Of a stretch of 64,000 nucleotides of DNA, positions 43,611 to 55,635 are shown one piece after another. Origin of the DNA: Escarpia spicata (taxonomy: Eukaryota; Annelida; Polychaeta; Sabellida; Siboglinidae); the NCBI GenBank assembly GCA_963995525.1, contig OZ023213.1, positions 19,688,059 through 19,752,058 of the forward strand, written 5' to 3'. Every line of letters starts with the position of its first letter. Positions within the stretch are counted from its first letter, which is position 1. The position numbers and the translations under genes were made by a program. Below the pieces are notes generated by a model. The model was not told where the DNA came from. It searched no databases and saw only the letters and a list, made by a program, of their open reading frames with translations.

Positions 43611-45885
43611 GCGTGAAATGAGATGTCATGGCCTTCATCGATCCAATGGACAAGAAAAGAGATATTATATCAATAGGATTCTGAAAAGACGCCAATTAAC
43701 ATAGAATTATTGGGTGGCATACGCTACAAACACATTTCGAGAAAAAACCTTTTATGTTAGATTATTCCATACGTTTATTGTTAAATTCAAAGTTGATCAC
43801 CCGATAACACGGCTAATACGTAAGCAAATAATGAAACTTTGATTTTATTTAAATAATTGCTCCTGTAGATTTCAAAAAATATATATATATATTTTGACCC
43901 AAGTTTGAGTTTGTGACATTCAAAATGACCTTTAAATTCAAAATCGACGGTGGCATCCACCCACATTTTTTCTCATCCCTTGAGTAATCTGTCTAGCACG
44001 AATTCTTGATATTAAAAAAATGCCGCTGAAAGTATAAAATGACATGTTTGCTAGTCTAATATAAGTGATTCGAGGAGGTTCGTGTGAAAGAGAATTCCAT
44101 GATGAAACTGTTGAGGAGTCGGTTAGCAGGGGCTGGAAGTGTTGAACGAATGAAAAAAGGACAGGTAACGAGGAGGGTGGATGCGCTTAGAGTGAAGGTT
44201 ATAAGGAAAAGTGGGATATCGCGAGTGGGATGGATGTAGGCCTACACTGTACAGTGAAGAGAAAGTTCGCGGCAACGGGGATGTGGGGCGACAAATGGGG
44301 AGCGTATGGAGTCAGGTTATTAACGATTCTGGCCTGTGGCTGGACTGTCTATTACATTTGTTATATTTATATCCTGTGCCACAAAACACCAGGCGCGAGT
44401 TGGCACAGACGTATGGACACCTACCGGCTTTCACAATACATTACAAATGCACCACACCTGGCGTTTCAATGTATAGTTTAAACGGGTCTTGCTCGCGCAA
44501 GTCGCGCAATGCATAGCATTCTTCACCCGGCAAAAGAACTAGTTTAGGTGTTATGAAATATTTGATTATTGCCTGCGAGGATCCTAACGTGTCTGCGTCA
44601 CATATTCAACTTTATGTTTAAGAAGGTCAACAACATTCGTCGTGTTTCCTTTCCTCACAGCCGAGTCTTTCACTCCGGTTTTTGTGCCGACAGTAATAAA
44701 CGTAACTCGACAATTTCACAGCAAGACGTACGTCAAGGAACACGATAAAAAGCACCTCGTTTTGCGACATTTATGTAAATATAATTTTACGCCTATTTTG
44801 GTTCAAGACTAGTGTAAACAAATCAATCCGTTTCGCACGATGATTCAACCGCGCTACAGCAGCTGCAAATTACCACAAAACGAGTTCGCTCAGGTTTCCT
44901 TGTCGTATTTGTCTAGTTAGGGTCAAAAACAATGCACACATTTACAATCGTCGTGTGGTGTTTCATCATATGCCGTCATATGGTGGATATCCTACCAAAT
45001 AGTTGTCTTATCACTTGCAAATGTAAGTTACTTACGAACGATTACATACGAGATTGGAATACATGATACTGGCGTGAAATGCGCGCCAACGAGTCAGTTC
45101 GCTAACTGCAGCAATCGGTTTGTCAAGTTGCGCCGTCGATGTAATACATGTGAGGGGCGGAGAGATATGCAAGGAGATGGATGGTGGGAACCAGAGGATA
45201 AGAAGGGATGGGGGCGGGTGGGTTGGTGGGTGGGAGTCACGGCGGGAAAGAGGGTTGGGGGAGTGGGTGAAAAGTTAGGGAAGGAGCAGTAGATGAGGAG
45301 AGAGGAGCGAACAGAAGGAAAGTAAGCCATATGGTTATCGACAGTTTGGAAAGAAGGGTCGAGGAAACTACATAAACCTCGTGTCAAAAAAGCAATACAC
45401 AAGTAAATGTGCTTGCGTGCTTTGCTTGTTCGTGTCATTTCTATGCACGCACGTTTACCTCTATACCTTGCTGATAAATTAGATACCAACGATTATAAAT
45501 AAGTCGTTAACACAAACAAGCCCAACACCTGTAGAATGGTAGTTACGTTTTTGTTATGTTTAACTTTCTTCTTGTATAGACAACCATACTCTGACACGCG
45601 ATAAAACCTTTATTAGTCTCAAGCTTTGGAATATGTATTTTGTTCGTGTGTGCTTATAAATTAGCTCGTAGCCGTTCTAAGACACGTGACGTTCCTATGT
45701 GGTAAGTGTGCACGCTAGATAGCAATTTACTTTAGGTGCGGCGTGACCGCCAGTACTTTTGTACCATCCTGCACCAGGCGCGTTGGTTGAAAAACCCAGC
45801 AACAAATATTACTTGTTATGTATTCCCCATTTAATAACAAACACCCCGCTGCTGTTGCTCACGTAAACATTCTGATAAATTTCGC
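43611..45885. other. intergenic region before the secreted-protein gene
   Basis: No gene supported. Short open frames at 44211-44516 and 45074-45489 lack domains and splice context. The upstream part of the 45886 promoter lies here. Confidence 0.45.
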
Positions 45886-45960
45886 TATAAAACTCAAGGT
45901 GAGGGTATATTCAGCGGCAGTTCAGTTCGGTACTGTCACTGTCGAAGACGCCACGTCAAC
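45886..45960 (+). promoter_or_regulatory. core promoter and untranslated first exon of the secreted-protein gene
   Basis: TATAAAA at 45886-45892 is followed 32 bp later by two overlapping CAGTTC boxes (45918-45930), a likely start region. The leader then ends at CGTCAAC|GTAAGT, a consensus donor at 45961. The next acceptor in the right context is CCAACAG at 48028, twelve bases before the ATG. A similar module occurs at 1264-1319. Confidence 0.65.
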
Positions 45961-46344
45961 GTAAGTACATTTTGCAGACCAGATGGGCCAACTATGTACT
46001 TGAAGTTGATTGCGTACTTATTATTGCATATGATTTGTTTCCAGTGGTGAATATTTGTAGTTGGTGTTCACCTTTTTTGCACCAAACGTAGCAACTTGTA
46101 TGCTTCGAACGAACTGGGGAACGAACTGGTCCTCCCAGGGATCGGTCCTGCTATACTAAACAGATACACATATGTGCATCAACATTAAGCCAAAGACAAT
46201 ATCAGATTATAATAAAAAATTTGTAATTACTATCAACAGATTCTGGAAACCTCCGCCAGATGTGGAAATCCACCAATGCTATATGCTTAATCGGAAGAAA
46301 AATCTATAGTATTGCTTGATACCTATTAATTTGATGCATTTCGC

Positions 46345-47420
46345 AGCAGAGTATGTTTTCAAATTTCTTCACGGATAAGATTTCTCACGTTCGATCACGT
46401 TTTGTCCTTAACGATGACGATGGTGATTTTACTGAAAAAGCGCTTTTTGGTAATGCACTACAATGTTTTTACACATGAAAATACTATTGAAGTTCATATA
46501 AACGAGTCGAAACAAAGCCTACGATCTTGACTCTTTTCTAACATTTCTTTAAAAGTGGCATCGATCAATTGATTTGTCCTATTACATATATTATAAATAT
46601 GTCGATACAGGATGGTGTTGTTCCACATTATTTCAAACAAGCTCTTGTCAATCCACTTATAACGAAACAGAATATGTGCAACAATTAAAACAAATATCGT
46701 CCTATTTTTAGTCTCAGTTTTTTGTCGAATGTATTGGAAAAAATGGTAGCAATTCGCCTTAATGAACACCTTTATACACAACACTTATCAAATTATATAT
46801 AATCTGGATATAAACGATATAATTATAATTCAAATCAGACGGCTCTTCTTAAAATGCACAATGACATAATATTCAACATGGATTATGGCGCAAAGTGACT
46901 GCTCTCACCTTATTAAATCTTTCAGGTGCTCTTCAGTTGGTTAATTCATATTTTGTCAGATCAATATCAAATCATTAACATATCTGGCTCACTATCATGC
47001 CAAGAACATTTTCCATTTGGAGTCTCACATATATCCGTCATTGGTCATGTCCTATTTAGCTTATAGACGCTACATCCTTTATATAATACCTCCTGTTTGG
47101 TTCGTTACCTGCTTCTTAAGATATCCCCAGAAACTTTAGATCATATGTCTCACTACAACGTGCTGCTCACAAGATTATTCTTAACTTTGGTAAACGTACT
47201 TTCTCTATATAGCTGCACCAAGAATCTGGAATCAACTCCCCATCATTTAAAAACCATCTGAAACAATAGCCACCTTTCGTAGGCAGCTTAAGAATATTTG
47301 TTTGGAATATAATTCATTTCCACCTTAAAACTTCGGCAGTTCCTTGCTCTGATGTTCACGATTTTCCCTTACGATTCTTGTGTGATATAGGCGCTATATA
47401 AGTTTATTATTGTCATCGTT
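46345..47420 (+). mobile_element. decayed LINE in the first intron
   Basis: Plus-strand frames read MFSNFFTDKISHVRSRF, YRPIFSLSFLSNVLEKMV and NQTALLKMHNDI, later ISGSLSCQEHFPFGVS, and finally FSLYSCTKNLESTPHH. It ends in GGCGCTATATAAG followed by an (ATT)-rich tail. It belongs to the family of 57154-58477 but is older, with many stops and an internal deletion. Confidence 0.75.
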
Positions 47421-48028
47421 ATCATTATTATTATGAATGTATTTGACATGCTGAGACATATACATGTCAGGAACAAAAACATTGTGAATGCATGTTATGC
47501 CACGTATACCTAGCCTAATCCACATTTCACCATTTATTATAATAATTTCTTTACGTTCTGAACAAAACAGCAATAACATTATATTGATTAAACTTAAACC
47601 GATATTAAACGAATATGTATTTTAAGATACTTTGCGAATGTATATTAATTTTTTTCAAGTGTATTTTCTTATTGTATTTGTACTGAATAATCTGTTTTTA
47701 ACATTTTAAAATAGAGCATAGCTGCATTCATATTTTAAATAATTTAATGCAATGATTTGTTATATAACCAAGAGAAAGGTACATCACCATAACTCTGCTT
47801 TTAAGATATAATTTGGTCAGCAGATTTTTTTCACAAAATATATTTGCAAACTCAAGAAAGGCATAACAACTGTCTTCTTCTGCAAAAAATATAGCCGCCA
47901 GGACATTCGACTTTTTTTAAATTATAAATAGTTTTATTCTTACCGAAGTTCATTTTAATTAAATTTAGTATATGATTTGGGTAATTTAGAATTGCATTTA
48001 TACAGAGTTTGTTTTATTTTTCCAACAG

Positions 48029-48287
48029 AAGACCGCCACGATGAGTCGAATACTGGCGGCCTTAGCGCTTTGCCTGCTCGGGATGTTGGCTGTGTCGTCT
48101 GGTTTGCAGAAGCCAAGGAGGCCAGGAAGGCCTGGAGGGCCAGGAAGGCCTGGAGGGCCAGGAGGGCCAGGAGGGCCAGGAGGGCCAGGAGGGCCAGGAG
48201 GGCCAAGAGGGCCAGGAGGGCCAGGAGGGCCAGGAGGGCCAGGAGGGCCAGGAGGGCCAGGAGGAATTATGCCTATATCCCCTCATG
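48029..48287 (+). CDS. secreted-protein exon: signal peptide and GGP tract
   Basis: Acceptor TTTTCCAACAG, donor [30 protein letters not shown] is a standard secretory signal. The 9-bp unit GGAGGGCCA, about 14 copies, encodes the Gly-Gly-Pro repeat. Gly at every third position would permit a short collagen-like helix. Confidence 0.85.
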
Positions 48288-51200
48288 GTGAGTGTCCGTA
48301 CTAGGGCAATGTATTCGTCGACTCAATAGTCTCTTTTGTTTTCGTCCTTGTACCAACTATTAACCAAGTAGGTAACTATGATGTAACTTTTCGCCTCTGT
48401 TACTTTTCATTCATATGAAAAATGACATGTAAATATATGGACATTGTGAACCGCGGTCTAGCATAATTACAGTGAAACCAGTTAGTTGACCATGTAGTAA
48501 AATAAACCACTATGAATACGCGGCTTGATACGTATAATACCAAGAATAGACAAGCGAGCGAGAAATGAACAACTGTCAAACACGTTCCAAAAACGCTTTT
48601 TTGAACGATTACTAGTACCATTAATGTTCATCGGATCCCAACAATCTTGATATGGTTTGAAAGTTTAAGCTTTCTGCTATTCAAATATAATATAAATGGT
48701 TTCCTGATAATCATTCCTAAAACTAACTAAAAACGGACCTACAGCCATGCCTTTGCGGTGTCTTAGACACTGCGAACGACGTTGGTTCGTCGACATAGTT
48801 CATTAATCTACCGATTGAGGCACCACTATCTTGTTTCATGATTAAGCTCCACCCGCTTTCAACCAACCAACGCAACGAATGTTGACCCGTTGGTTAATTG
48901 GCGTACGTTATTGCGATGTCATGCCGACGTAGAGATATATCGGTTTCGCTGCGATCGAAGCACATCTGTTTCGCCGCGGTTTAAAAGTGGGTGGCGTTTA
49001 TAACTTGAAATCAAGAAATGGTGAAGTGCGCATGTCTGAACCTATGCAAATGAGAAAAACAGCGCCATAATCGGAAGATTAGTACCCGCCGTCAACATCG
49101 TTCGGAACCGTACAGAACACCGAACACGGCATGATTATAGATCCGTTTTTTAGGTGTTCTTTGAACGATTACCGGGAAATCTAGATGGCGCTAGAATAAC
49201 AACAAGTGCATCCTTTCAAATGATACCAAGATCGTCGGAACAGGACTAGCCGTGGGGGTGCTAGCGACCTTAGAATTACATGTTTTGGACGTGCTCCGAG
49301 TTATTCATTTTCGCTCGACTATCTATTTTTGATAATACGCACTCATTTCCCGTGTACAACGCGGACTCGTAGTTTTGGGAAGAAGAGAGGCGGCTGTTTC
49401 CCCTTTTAATACGGATTTGCCGCTAATGTAAAAGTCATGATAAAATAAACCTACATTACACATTTCAGGTCCAAGATGTGGATTCTGCTACGGGAAAATG
49501 TGGGTTTCAATACAACTGCCGTGTTACCGATGGAGGAGGTACTGCGTGAAATGGACATGGGTCGGTTGGCACACAAGAAGGCGAATTTGCGTGTAAGTGT
49601 CGCCACGAAGTATGTCTTAGTAACTTATTCTAATAATATTCTATATTCTAACAAGCGCACTGTATTAGTCCACAGGTTTATGAAACAAAAATGAGGTTTG
49701 TGAAAAATTTGGGTAGAATCTTGGCAACAGTGTTTAAAAATATCAAAATATTGTTGTAATTTTTCTGATGAATGTTTAGTAGGGCGTTTCGGCTATTTTT
49801 AAGGAAGGTATGAAATAGTTAATTTAAAATAACCATTTAATATTGAAAAAAATTAATGTTATTCCAAGTTTTATCTAATCATTGTTGTTAACAGGAAACA
49901 GAACGTTACAGTTTTTACCGTGAGGTTTTAATATGATTTTGAGCAATTGTAACGAAAAATAAGAATTTATTCATTAAAAAAAAATATATATATATCAACA
50001 TAATGATGTATGACCATTGGCCATCTTCACATAGTGCAGTAGGCTGGTTATGTTACATTAGATGCATGCGCAGTCAATGTGGTAGTGTGATATTTACAAT
50101 AATAATTTATTGTAAGTATTTACGCAGAATTTCCATAATCCCCGACTGTGCGCTTGGACGTTGTGAGTGAATTGTAATAACAAAATATGCTTCTCCTGAG
50201 TAAGGAGTCACTTATGTTTTCTTTTAATTATCAATTAAAATACAAACATTAAATTTATCAATAATATAATGGTGTGTGATTATTGAAAATTACCGCACGA
50301 TACACTGTGGTAAGTAAACACACATTAGATGCACGTGCAATAATTTGGAAGCGATGTTGTAAGCTGTCTTGTAACTTTATTCCGACTGTGTCGCACCGGT
50401 ATGAGCTGACTGTCAACCAGCTTATGTAAAATACGGTGGGAGATGTGGGTAAACAAAGCTGCCTTCACTGCAGTGTCTGTTCAATCTTCAATGTCTTCTC
50501 CTAACAGAGTCTGCGAGTCGCTCGTGTGTTGCAACACCTCTGTTCGTCGCCTTCACAGTGACACAGCTGAGTGCAAACAAGGTTGTTTCGTTTGCACGAG
50601 CACCTTCGGGCACATCTCTTCTAATTTATAGGCAATCCAAATTGCAGCGGGTTAGGATATTCTGGATGCAGGATAAGATTCTGAGACCAGATACGTGCCT
50701 GCACATGAGCATGTACGATTGGGGGTTTCCGTGGGTAGAAGAGTGTGCAAGGGCATTCTTCACAACCTTTATACACTTCGGTAGACGGTCCCTGTTCTAC
50801 ATCAAGGCTAGATGTAGCATTGATTATTGCAGGGCTAGAAGCTAGAAAGGCTGTGAAACATATTTTTCTTCCCCTTTCCCTGTATATATGTCCTGTCGTG
50901 TCGCATCCAGTAAGAACGTGCCAGTTGATCAACGCGGCTGCTTTCTTTGGACGAAGTCCATCATTGATAGGCTGGAGCTTGACTTTGTGGTGACACTCGC
51001 CAAAATTGAAATACTCTGCACAGAGCCAAGAGTAGATCACAATTATGTGTCTTCTGAATATACTGACTCGAAATCCAGCGTCGAGCGGTGCAGATGCATG
51101 TCTGCAGGAATCAGATTTTGCACAGTTGAACATTCGATTTGCATCAAGAGACACGAAGATGTTCCTAGCAAACATCCACTGATTTGTGTACTTTGCTCAG

Positions 51201-52907
51201 CAGATCATGGACACCTCTGTCACGTCTGTAGTGTCGTGAACTTGATGACTGCAACACGGGGCAGTGCCTTAACAAACTAAAAATGCTGTTTGACTACAGA
51301 CGCAAGTTTACACAAAACGGCAGGCACTGTCGTGATTCTGACGGTGTAGAGTCAGCAACCCTCGACCATCGAGTCCAAATATTACATGCTCATATATGTG
51401 CTCCTCTTTGCTCTGAGCAGTGTTACAAATTGGCAGCAATGCAGTACTGGTCATGGGTACTTAGTCTGGAGGAAGTAGCCACTTTTATAGAATGGCATGC
51501 TATTGTTGGATTTGACACAACACAACCTGTATACAGAGAAAGGTGAAGGAAAGTTGTTTTCTAGCTTCAAGTCCTGCAATACCCAGTGCGACGACTTGCC
51601 TCGGTGTAGGACAAGTGCTACTATTGCACAGATACGTACAACTGTGAAATGGACGAGAAAAGATTCCCGAACATACGACCGACTGTATTCAGAGAAGATA
51701 TTGAGGAAAATAGAAGTGACTATTGCACACTGATGAGAAGTCTGGCCTGTTATTGCAATTCGCCCACAGCGCTGCAAAGCAATCGGGGATTATGCAACCT
51801 CTGGGTAAACACTTACAACACAGTTAATATCACAGCGCCACATTTACTGCACATGCATCTAATGTTACATATCCATCGCACTATATTGTGTGAAAATGAT
51901 CAATGGTCACATACCATTATTATGTTGATATTGTTTCTACATTTAATTTTTAATGGATAATTTCTTATTTTTCGTAAAGATTGCTCAAAACCATATTAAA
52001 ACCTTTAGCATCTCTGGCATCATATTTTAATATGAAATTGCTAGTTTTAATTAACTATTTCATATTTTCTCTAAAATAGCCGAAAACCATACTAAAACCT
52101 CACAGAAAACAGAAACAACCGTTTTCATGTTCACAACAATAACTAGCTAATTTCAAGCAGTATTGCCAAGATTCTATGCAACATTTTGGGTTTGTTAGGC
52201 TGGTGTACTATTGACACGATTTAACAAGATTGCCATTCTAAGCTGAACACCCAGATGGACAAGGAAGCCTTTCAACGGACGTTATTGTGTGTGTGTCACG
52301 CGCGCGTATGTGTGAGTGTGTGTGCGCGTGCGTGTGTGCATGCGTCCGGTCGTCTGTACGTGTGCGTGCGTGTGTCAACTCTTCTCTTGCGCACTGTGTG
52401 CTACAGCGCTAAGCCAACGTAACTAATCGCTGTTTTGTTGCCAGGCGCTGGATGTGGTACATTGAGGCGTACTGCTGCAGCCGAGGAATACTGTTCTACT
52501 ACTACTACACCCCGTATTACAGAAGGATGTATCCCGGCATGTATTTGTGCTACAAAAGATGTAAGTGTATACCTACTATCGCTGCCTGTTTTACTGATGA
52601 ATACTTAGGACCTATGGTAGAGACGTTTGACGAAACATTCGGCAAACACGTTGTCCTTGTCGAGAGAAGTGTGTGTGTGGGGGGGGGGGGGGGGTGCGTG
52701 CGTGCGTGTGTGTATGTGTACATACCTGTATAGTGTGTGTTTATGTTTGTGTGTGAGTGTCTGTGTGTGTGAGTGTGTGCGTGCGTGCGTGCGTGCGTGC
52801 GTGCGTATGTATGTATGTATGTATGCATGTATGTCTGTGTGTATGTATGTATGTATGCATGTATGTCTGTGTGTATGTATGTATGTATGTATGTATGTAT
52901 GTATGTA

Positions 52908-52943
<36 letters not shown>

Positions 52944-54977
52944 CGTATGTATGTATGCATGTATGTATGTATGTATGTATGTATGTATGTGTGTATGTAT
53001 GTATGTATGTATGTATGTATGTATGTATGTATGTATGTATGTATGCATGCGTATGTGCGTGTGTGCGTGTGTGCGTGTGTGCGTGCGTATGTATGCATGC
53101 ATATATACTATATTATTAGTGGCATTGGTTATATTACGTGCTACCTGGTGATGTGACGAAGCATCAGCCGAACAAAACCATTGAGTTATTTTGTAATACC
53201 AGCCGCACATCATAACACCCTTGTTCAGAAATGAATGATTTGATTGGTAGATTATGTCGGATGTGGCGGCTTCGTCCGCGGTGGATCCAGCGCTCGAGCG
53301 TGCCAATACAAGTATGTTGATAAATCTGTTGTCATCAACTATTATAATGCCTCTACTAGACATCGGTTGGACTTAAATCATTACAATGTGTGATAATAGA
53401 CAGCGTTTGAAGCAGCCAGCAAATTAAACAAATTAATGAGTCCACTGATGGTAAGTTTTAATATAAATTATTATTATAAGATGCGTAGTTTGGCCAGTTT
53501 GAAAATGCCTAAAAACGCATTAAGTAGAAACAGGGGGTTGAAACAAATCGCCGGTACCCCGTTTGGATACGCAATCCGCTTTATATGCGAAAATACCTCT
53601 AATCTTTAGTTTCACTTATTTATTACTGACATTCGGAATTTATTCATCAGGACCTCAAGTTTACTGCACATTGTTTTTTCAAATATATAAAAGCTGTCTA
53701 AGGAATCTTTCCAATATTGGTCATAATTAGCTTACGCCCTCACGTAATAATAGAAAAGTCCCATAGAAAAGCATAGCATTTCAAAACAGGTAAGAAAACA
53801 ACATACATGTGATCAAAATGACTGAATTTATTAGGCAGTAGACTTTTCCTGCGTCGTCTCCTTTGATCACTGCATAGTCGTCCCGCGCATATGTGCGATC
53901 GGTCGTTCACCACAATCACAACTGCACATCGTTTATAACCCACCTATAGGCAAGAACAATAAATGACTACTAAAAAAACAAAATATTTATATACATAGAC
54001 AACATTATTCATTACGTTGAAGACGTATGCATGCGGTCGTTTATGCGTTTCGTATAAGACTTTACGCAGTGGTTCATATCAATGCGAGTCTGATCTGCTG
54101 AAGCTGTTCATATAAGACTTGATGCAGTGGTTCATACCAGTGCGAGTCTGATCTGCTGAAGCTGTTCATATAAGACTTGATGCAGTGGTTCATACTAATG
54201 TGAGTCTGATCTGCTGAAGCTGTTCATCAAAGGACTCGAATGAGAAGAGAAAGAGGCGACTGGACCTCGGCGCCACGGAAGAGATGTACTTACATTAAAC
54301 CAAAAAAGAATTATAATAGTATTAGTGTATAAATACGAACCGTATGTCGTGCTTAAATCCTAAAAACCCAGAGATCACAGATACGATAGTACGTAATATT
54401 CATCGAGTCGTCTGCCACTAATCCTACCTTCGACACATTAGCGCCCATAATATTACTGTGTGGGTTTGACTTACGTTTCTACTCTTTCAGCGGTTTGAAG
54501 ATGTGCGGCCCGTCGTACAAGCTCAGCGGTTCCAAGTGTGTCAAGGTAAGACAGAGTTTAATGCTTAGACAATACTTTACACGCCCTAGTAAATACAACC
54601 AATATTCAATATTGGAAAATGTAGAAAAATTTGCTGAACTTTGGTGGTGATTATGAATACTAATTACTGCATACCAGCGTGAAACAATACTGTGAAAAGG
54701 ACATACAAATTAAAGAACAAAACAATACAGAAGAACAGAAGAGAGCTGTATTAAAATTATTGAAGAACGTTATGGTTATGAGAAAAGCTTAAGAATGTGA
54801 TTGTTACAAATAGATTAAGTGGAAATAAAATAGAAGTGTTAACCTACTGTGTGAATAAAACAAATTTGAGTTTTCTCTTTCACATAAACAATAGAAGTAT
54901 AATAGTTATAATACTAGTGAAGGAACAGTGTAGATTATGTATAAGAGATTATTCATTTTCACTGAGGAGTATATATG

Positions 54978-55011
<34 letters not shown>

Positions 55012-55635
55012 TAAATATATATGTGTGTGTATATGTATATAATTATATATATGATATTTATATATATATATATATATATATTTATAAACAGGAGACAATT
55101 CGTTCTATTAGTATATATTATATACTCATAGAACGAATTGTCTCCTGTTTATAAATTGGTATGTTGAAAACATTCTCTGATATATTAAATATCTCACAAT
55201 GCTACACAATATTTATACCTTCCAAAGATACCCTCTTTAGAGTGCATGTATATAATTAATACATGCGTTAATGAATTTGAATTATTTAACACTGACTCTT
55301 TGTTTGTCATTCTGAATGTGTTATTTAACGTTTATTTGTTCAGCGATTGTTTGTTAGAAGACCTTTGTATGATGTCAACTATGTACGATTTTATTTTATT
55401 TCGAACAAAGTTAATAATAAATGTTTCCGGATTTACGATGACTCATTATTGATGTTGTTGCAAGGACTTGCACTGGTCGTCTGCTCGTGGAATGAAGCAC
55501 CCGGGATCTGCGGTTCAAGTGATGAAAAATCCAAGGGTACTGGCAGCGCACCTACCTGCGAACGTCAAGGACGGGATGACAGCTCCAGCTCCCGTGGGAG
55601 GGCTGGGAAAACCAGCGGCTGACAGCATCAAGTAA
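48029..55635 (+). CDS. predicted secreted Gly-Pro/Cys-rich protein, 257 aa (six coding exons)
   Basis: Exons 48029-48287 (ATG 48041), 49469-49592, 52445-52560, 53251-53311, 54491-54545 and 55465-55635 join with intron phases 1, 2, 1, 2, 0 into one 774-nt frame. Residues 1-21 are a signal peptide; 28-75 are Gly-Gly-Pro and Gly-Arg-Pro repeats; 84-201 form a domain with 12 cysteines (an even number), rich in Tyr, Trp and Arg; 202-257 form a basic, Ala/Pro-rich tail without cysteine. GC-rich third positions in the third coding exon favour this frame. The role is unknown. Signal, repeat and cysteines suggest an extracellular matrix, mucus, cuticle or shell-type protein, which is inference. I know no family with this architecture. 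Confidence 0.7.
49469..49592 (+). CDS. secreted-protein exon: Cys/Trp/Arg segment
   Basis: Acceptor CACATTTCAG, donor TTGCGT|GTAAGT. Encodes [28 protein letters not shown] and GWHTRRRIC, five cysteines in all. An alternative acceptor seven bases downstream (49475) exists but needs a weaker donor. Confidence 0.7.
50440..51175 (-). pseudogene. relic of a repeated HAL-T-GCDTT protein family, minus copy
   Basis: Minus-strand frame with [16 protein letters not shown], then [12 protein letters not shown] and [20 protein letters not shown], the order expected for this multicopy invertebrate family of unknown function. A Cys-rich tail region appears to follow on the minus strand (50620 to 50440). 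It lies in an intron of the secreted-protein gene. No cellular role can be given. Confidence 0.5.
51283..51740 (+). pseudogene. relic of the same family, plus copy
   Basis: Plus-strand frame [20 protein letters not shown] and then a [11 protein letters not shown] block, the counterpart of the minus-strand relic about 100 bp away. The two copies face each other tail to tail or stem from an inverted duplication. Frameshifted and incomplete. Confidence 0.45.
52445..52560 (+). CDS. secreted-protein exon: Tyr-rich segment
   Basis: Acceptor TTTTGTTGCCAG, donor AAAAGAT|GTAAGT. Encodes [20 protein letters not shown], then [17 protein letters not shown]. Roughly three quarters of third positions in this frame are G or C, against about a fifth in the other open frame. 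Confidence 0.75.
52670..53105. repeat. compound (GT)n / (GTAT)n microsatellite
   Basis: More than 400 bp of GT, GCGT, TATG and CATG units with a G run at 52680-52695, within a 690-bp intron. Cys-Val-Met or His-Thr-Tyr frames on either strand are artefacts. Confidence 0.97.
53251..53311 (+). CDS. secreted-protein micro-exon (61 nt)
   Basis: Acceptor GATTGGTAG, donor ATACAA|GTATGT. Encodes [20 protein letters not shown]. Without it the flanking exons join out of frame and hit TGA at once; its length of 61 nt gives exactly the needed phase. Confidence 0.6.
53312..54490. other. intron of the secreted-protein gene
   Basis: No coding signal. Contains three 58-bp tandem units at 54057-54230 (AGACTTGATGCAGTGG, then CTGATCTGCTGAAGC). 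Confidence 0.6.
54491..54545 (+). CDS. secreted-protein exon: last two cysteines
   Basis: Acceptor TACTCTTTCAG, donor GTCAAG|GTAAGA. Encodes [18 protein letters not shown] with GC-rich third positions. Confidence 0.75.
54968..55080. repeat. (AT)n / (ATATGT)n run
   Basis: Alternating AT microsatellite directly abutting the long hairpin at 55081-55155. Confidence 0.95.
55081..55155. repeat. near-perfect 75-bp hairpin
   Basis: Left arm TTTATAAACAGGAGACAATT plus CGTTCTAT is exactly complementary to the right arm 55128-55155 (28 of 28). An inner TAGTATATA / TATATACTC continues the stem with one mismatch around a single-base loop. Confidence 0.97.
55465..55635 (+). CDS. secreted-protein terminal exon: basic Ala/Pro tail
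   Basis: Acceptor GTTGTTGCAAG. Encodes [17 protein letters not shown] and onwards to [14 protein letters not shown], then TAA at 55633. A second open frame over the same bases ([13 protein letters not shown]) does not fit the phase of the preceding exon. Confidence 0.65.
   Translation, partial: DLHWSSARGMKHPGSAVQVMKNPRVLAAHLPANVKDGMTAPAPVGGLGKPAADSIK

Noticed and set aside
47955..48291. Reverse and other-frame proteins over the GGP tract (Trp-Pro-Ser, Ala-Arg and Leu-Ala repeats)
   Set aside because: Shadows of the 9-bp coding repeat; only the frame with the signal peptide fits splicing.
49476..49538. Alternative exon set for the secreted gene (acceptor 49475, donor 49539, skipping the 61-nt exon, ending [13 protein letters not shown])
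   Set aside because: It is in frame, but uses a weaker donor (GTACTG), gives AT-rich third positions in the 52445 exon, and yields an odd cysteine pattern; the chosen set uses the strongest splice sites.
52550..53363. Long open frames of His-Thr-Tyr or Cys-Val-Met repeats on both strands
   Set aside because: They are translations of a GT/GTAT microsatellite; length comes from absence of stops in the repeat.
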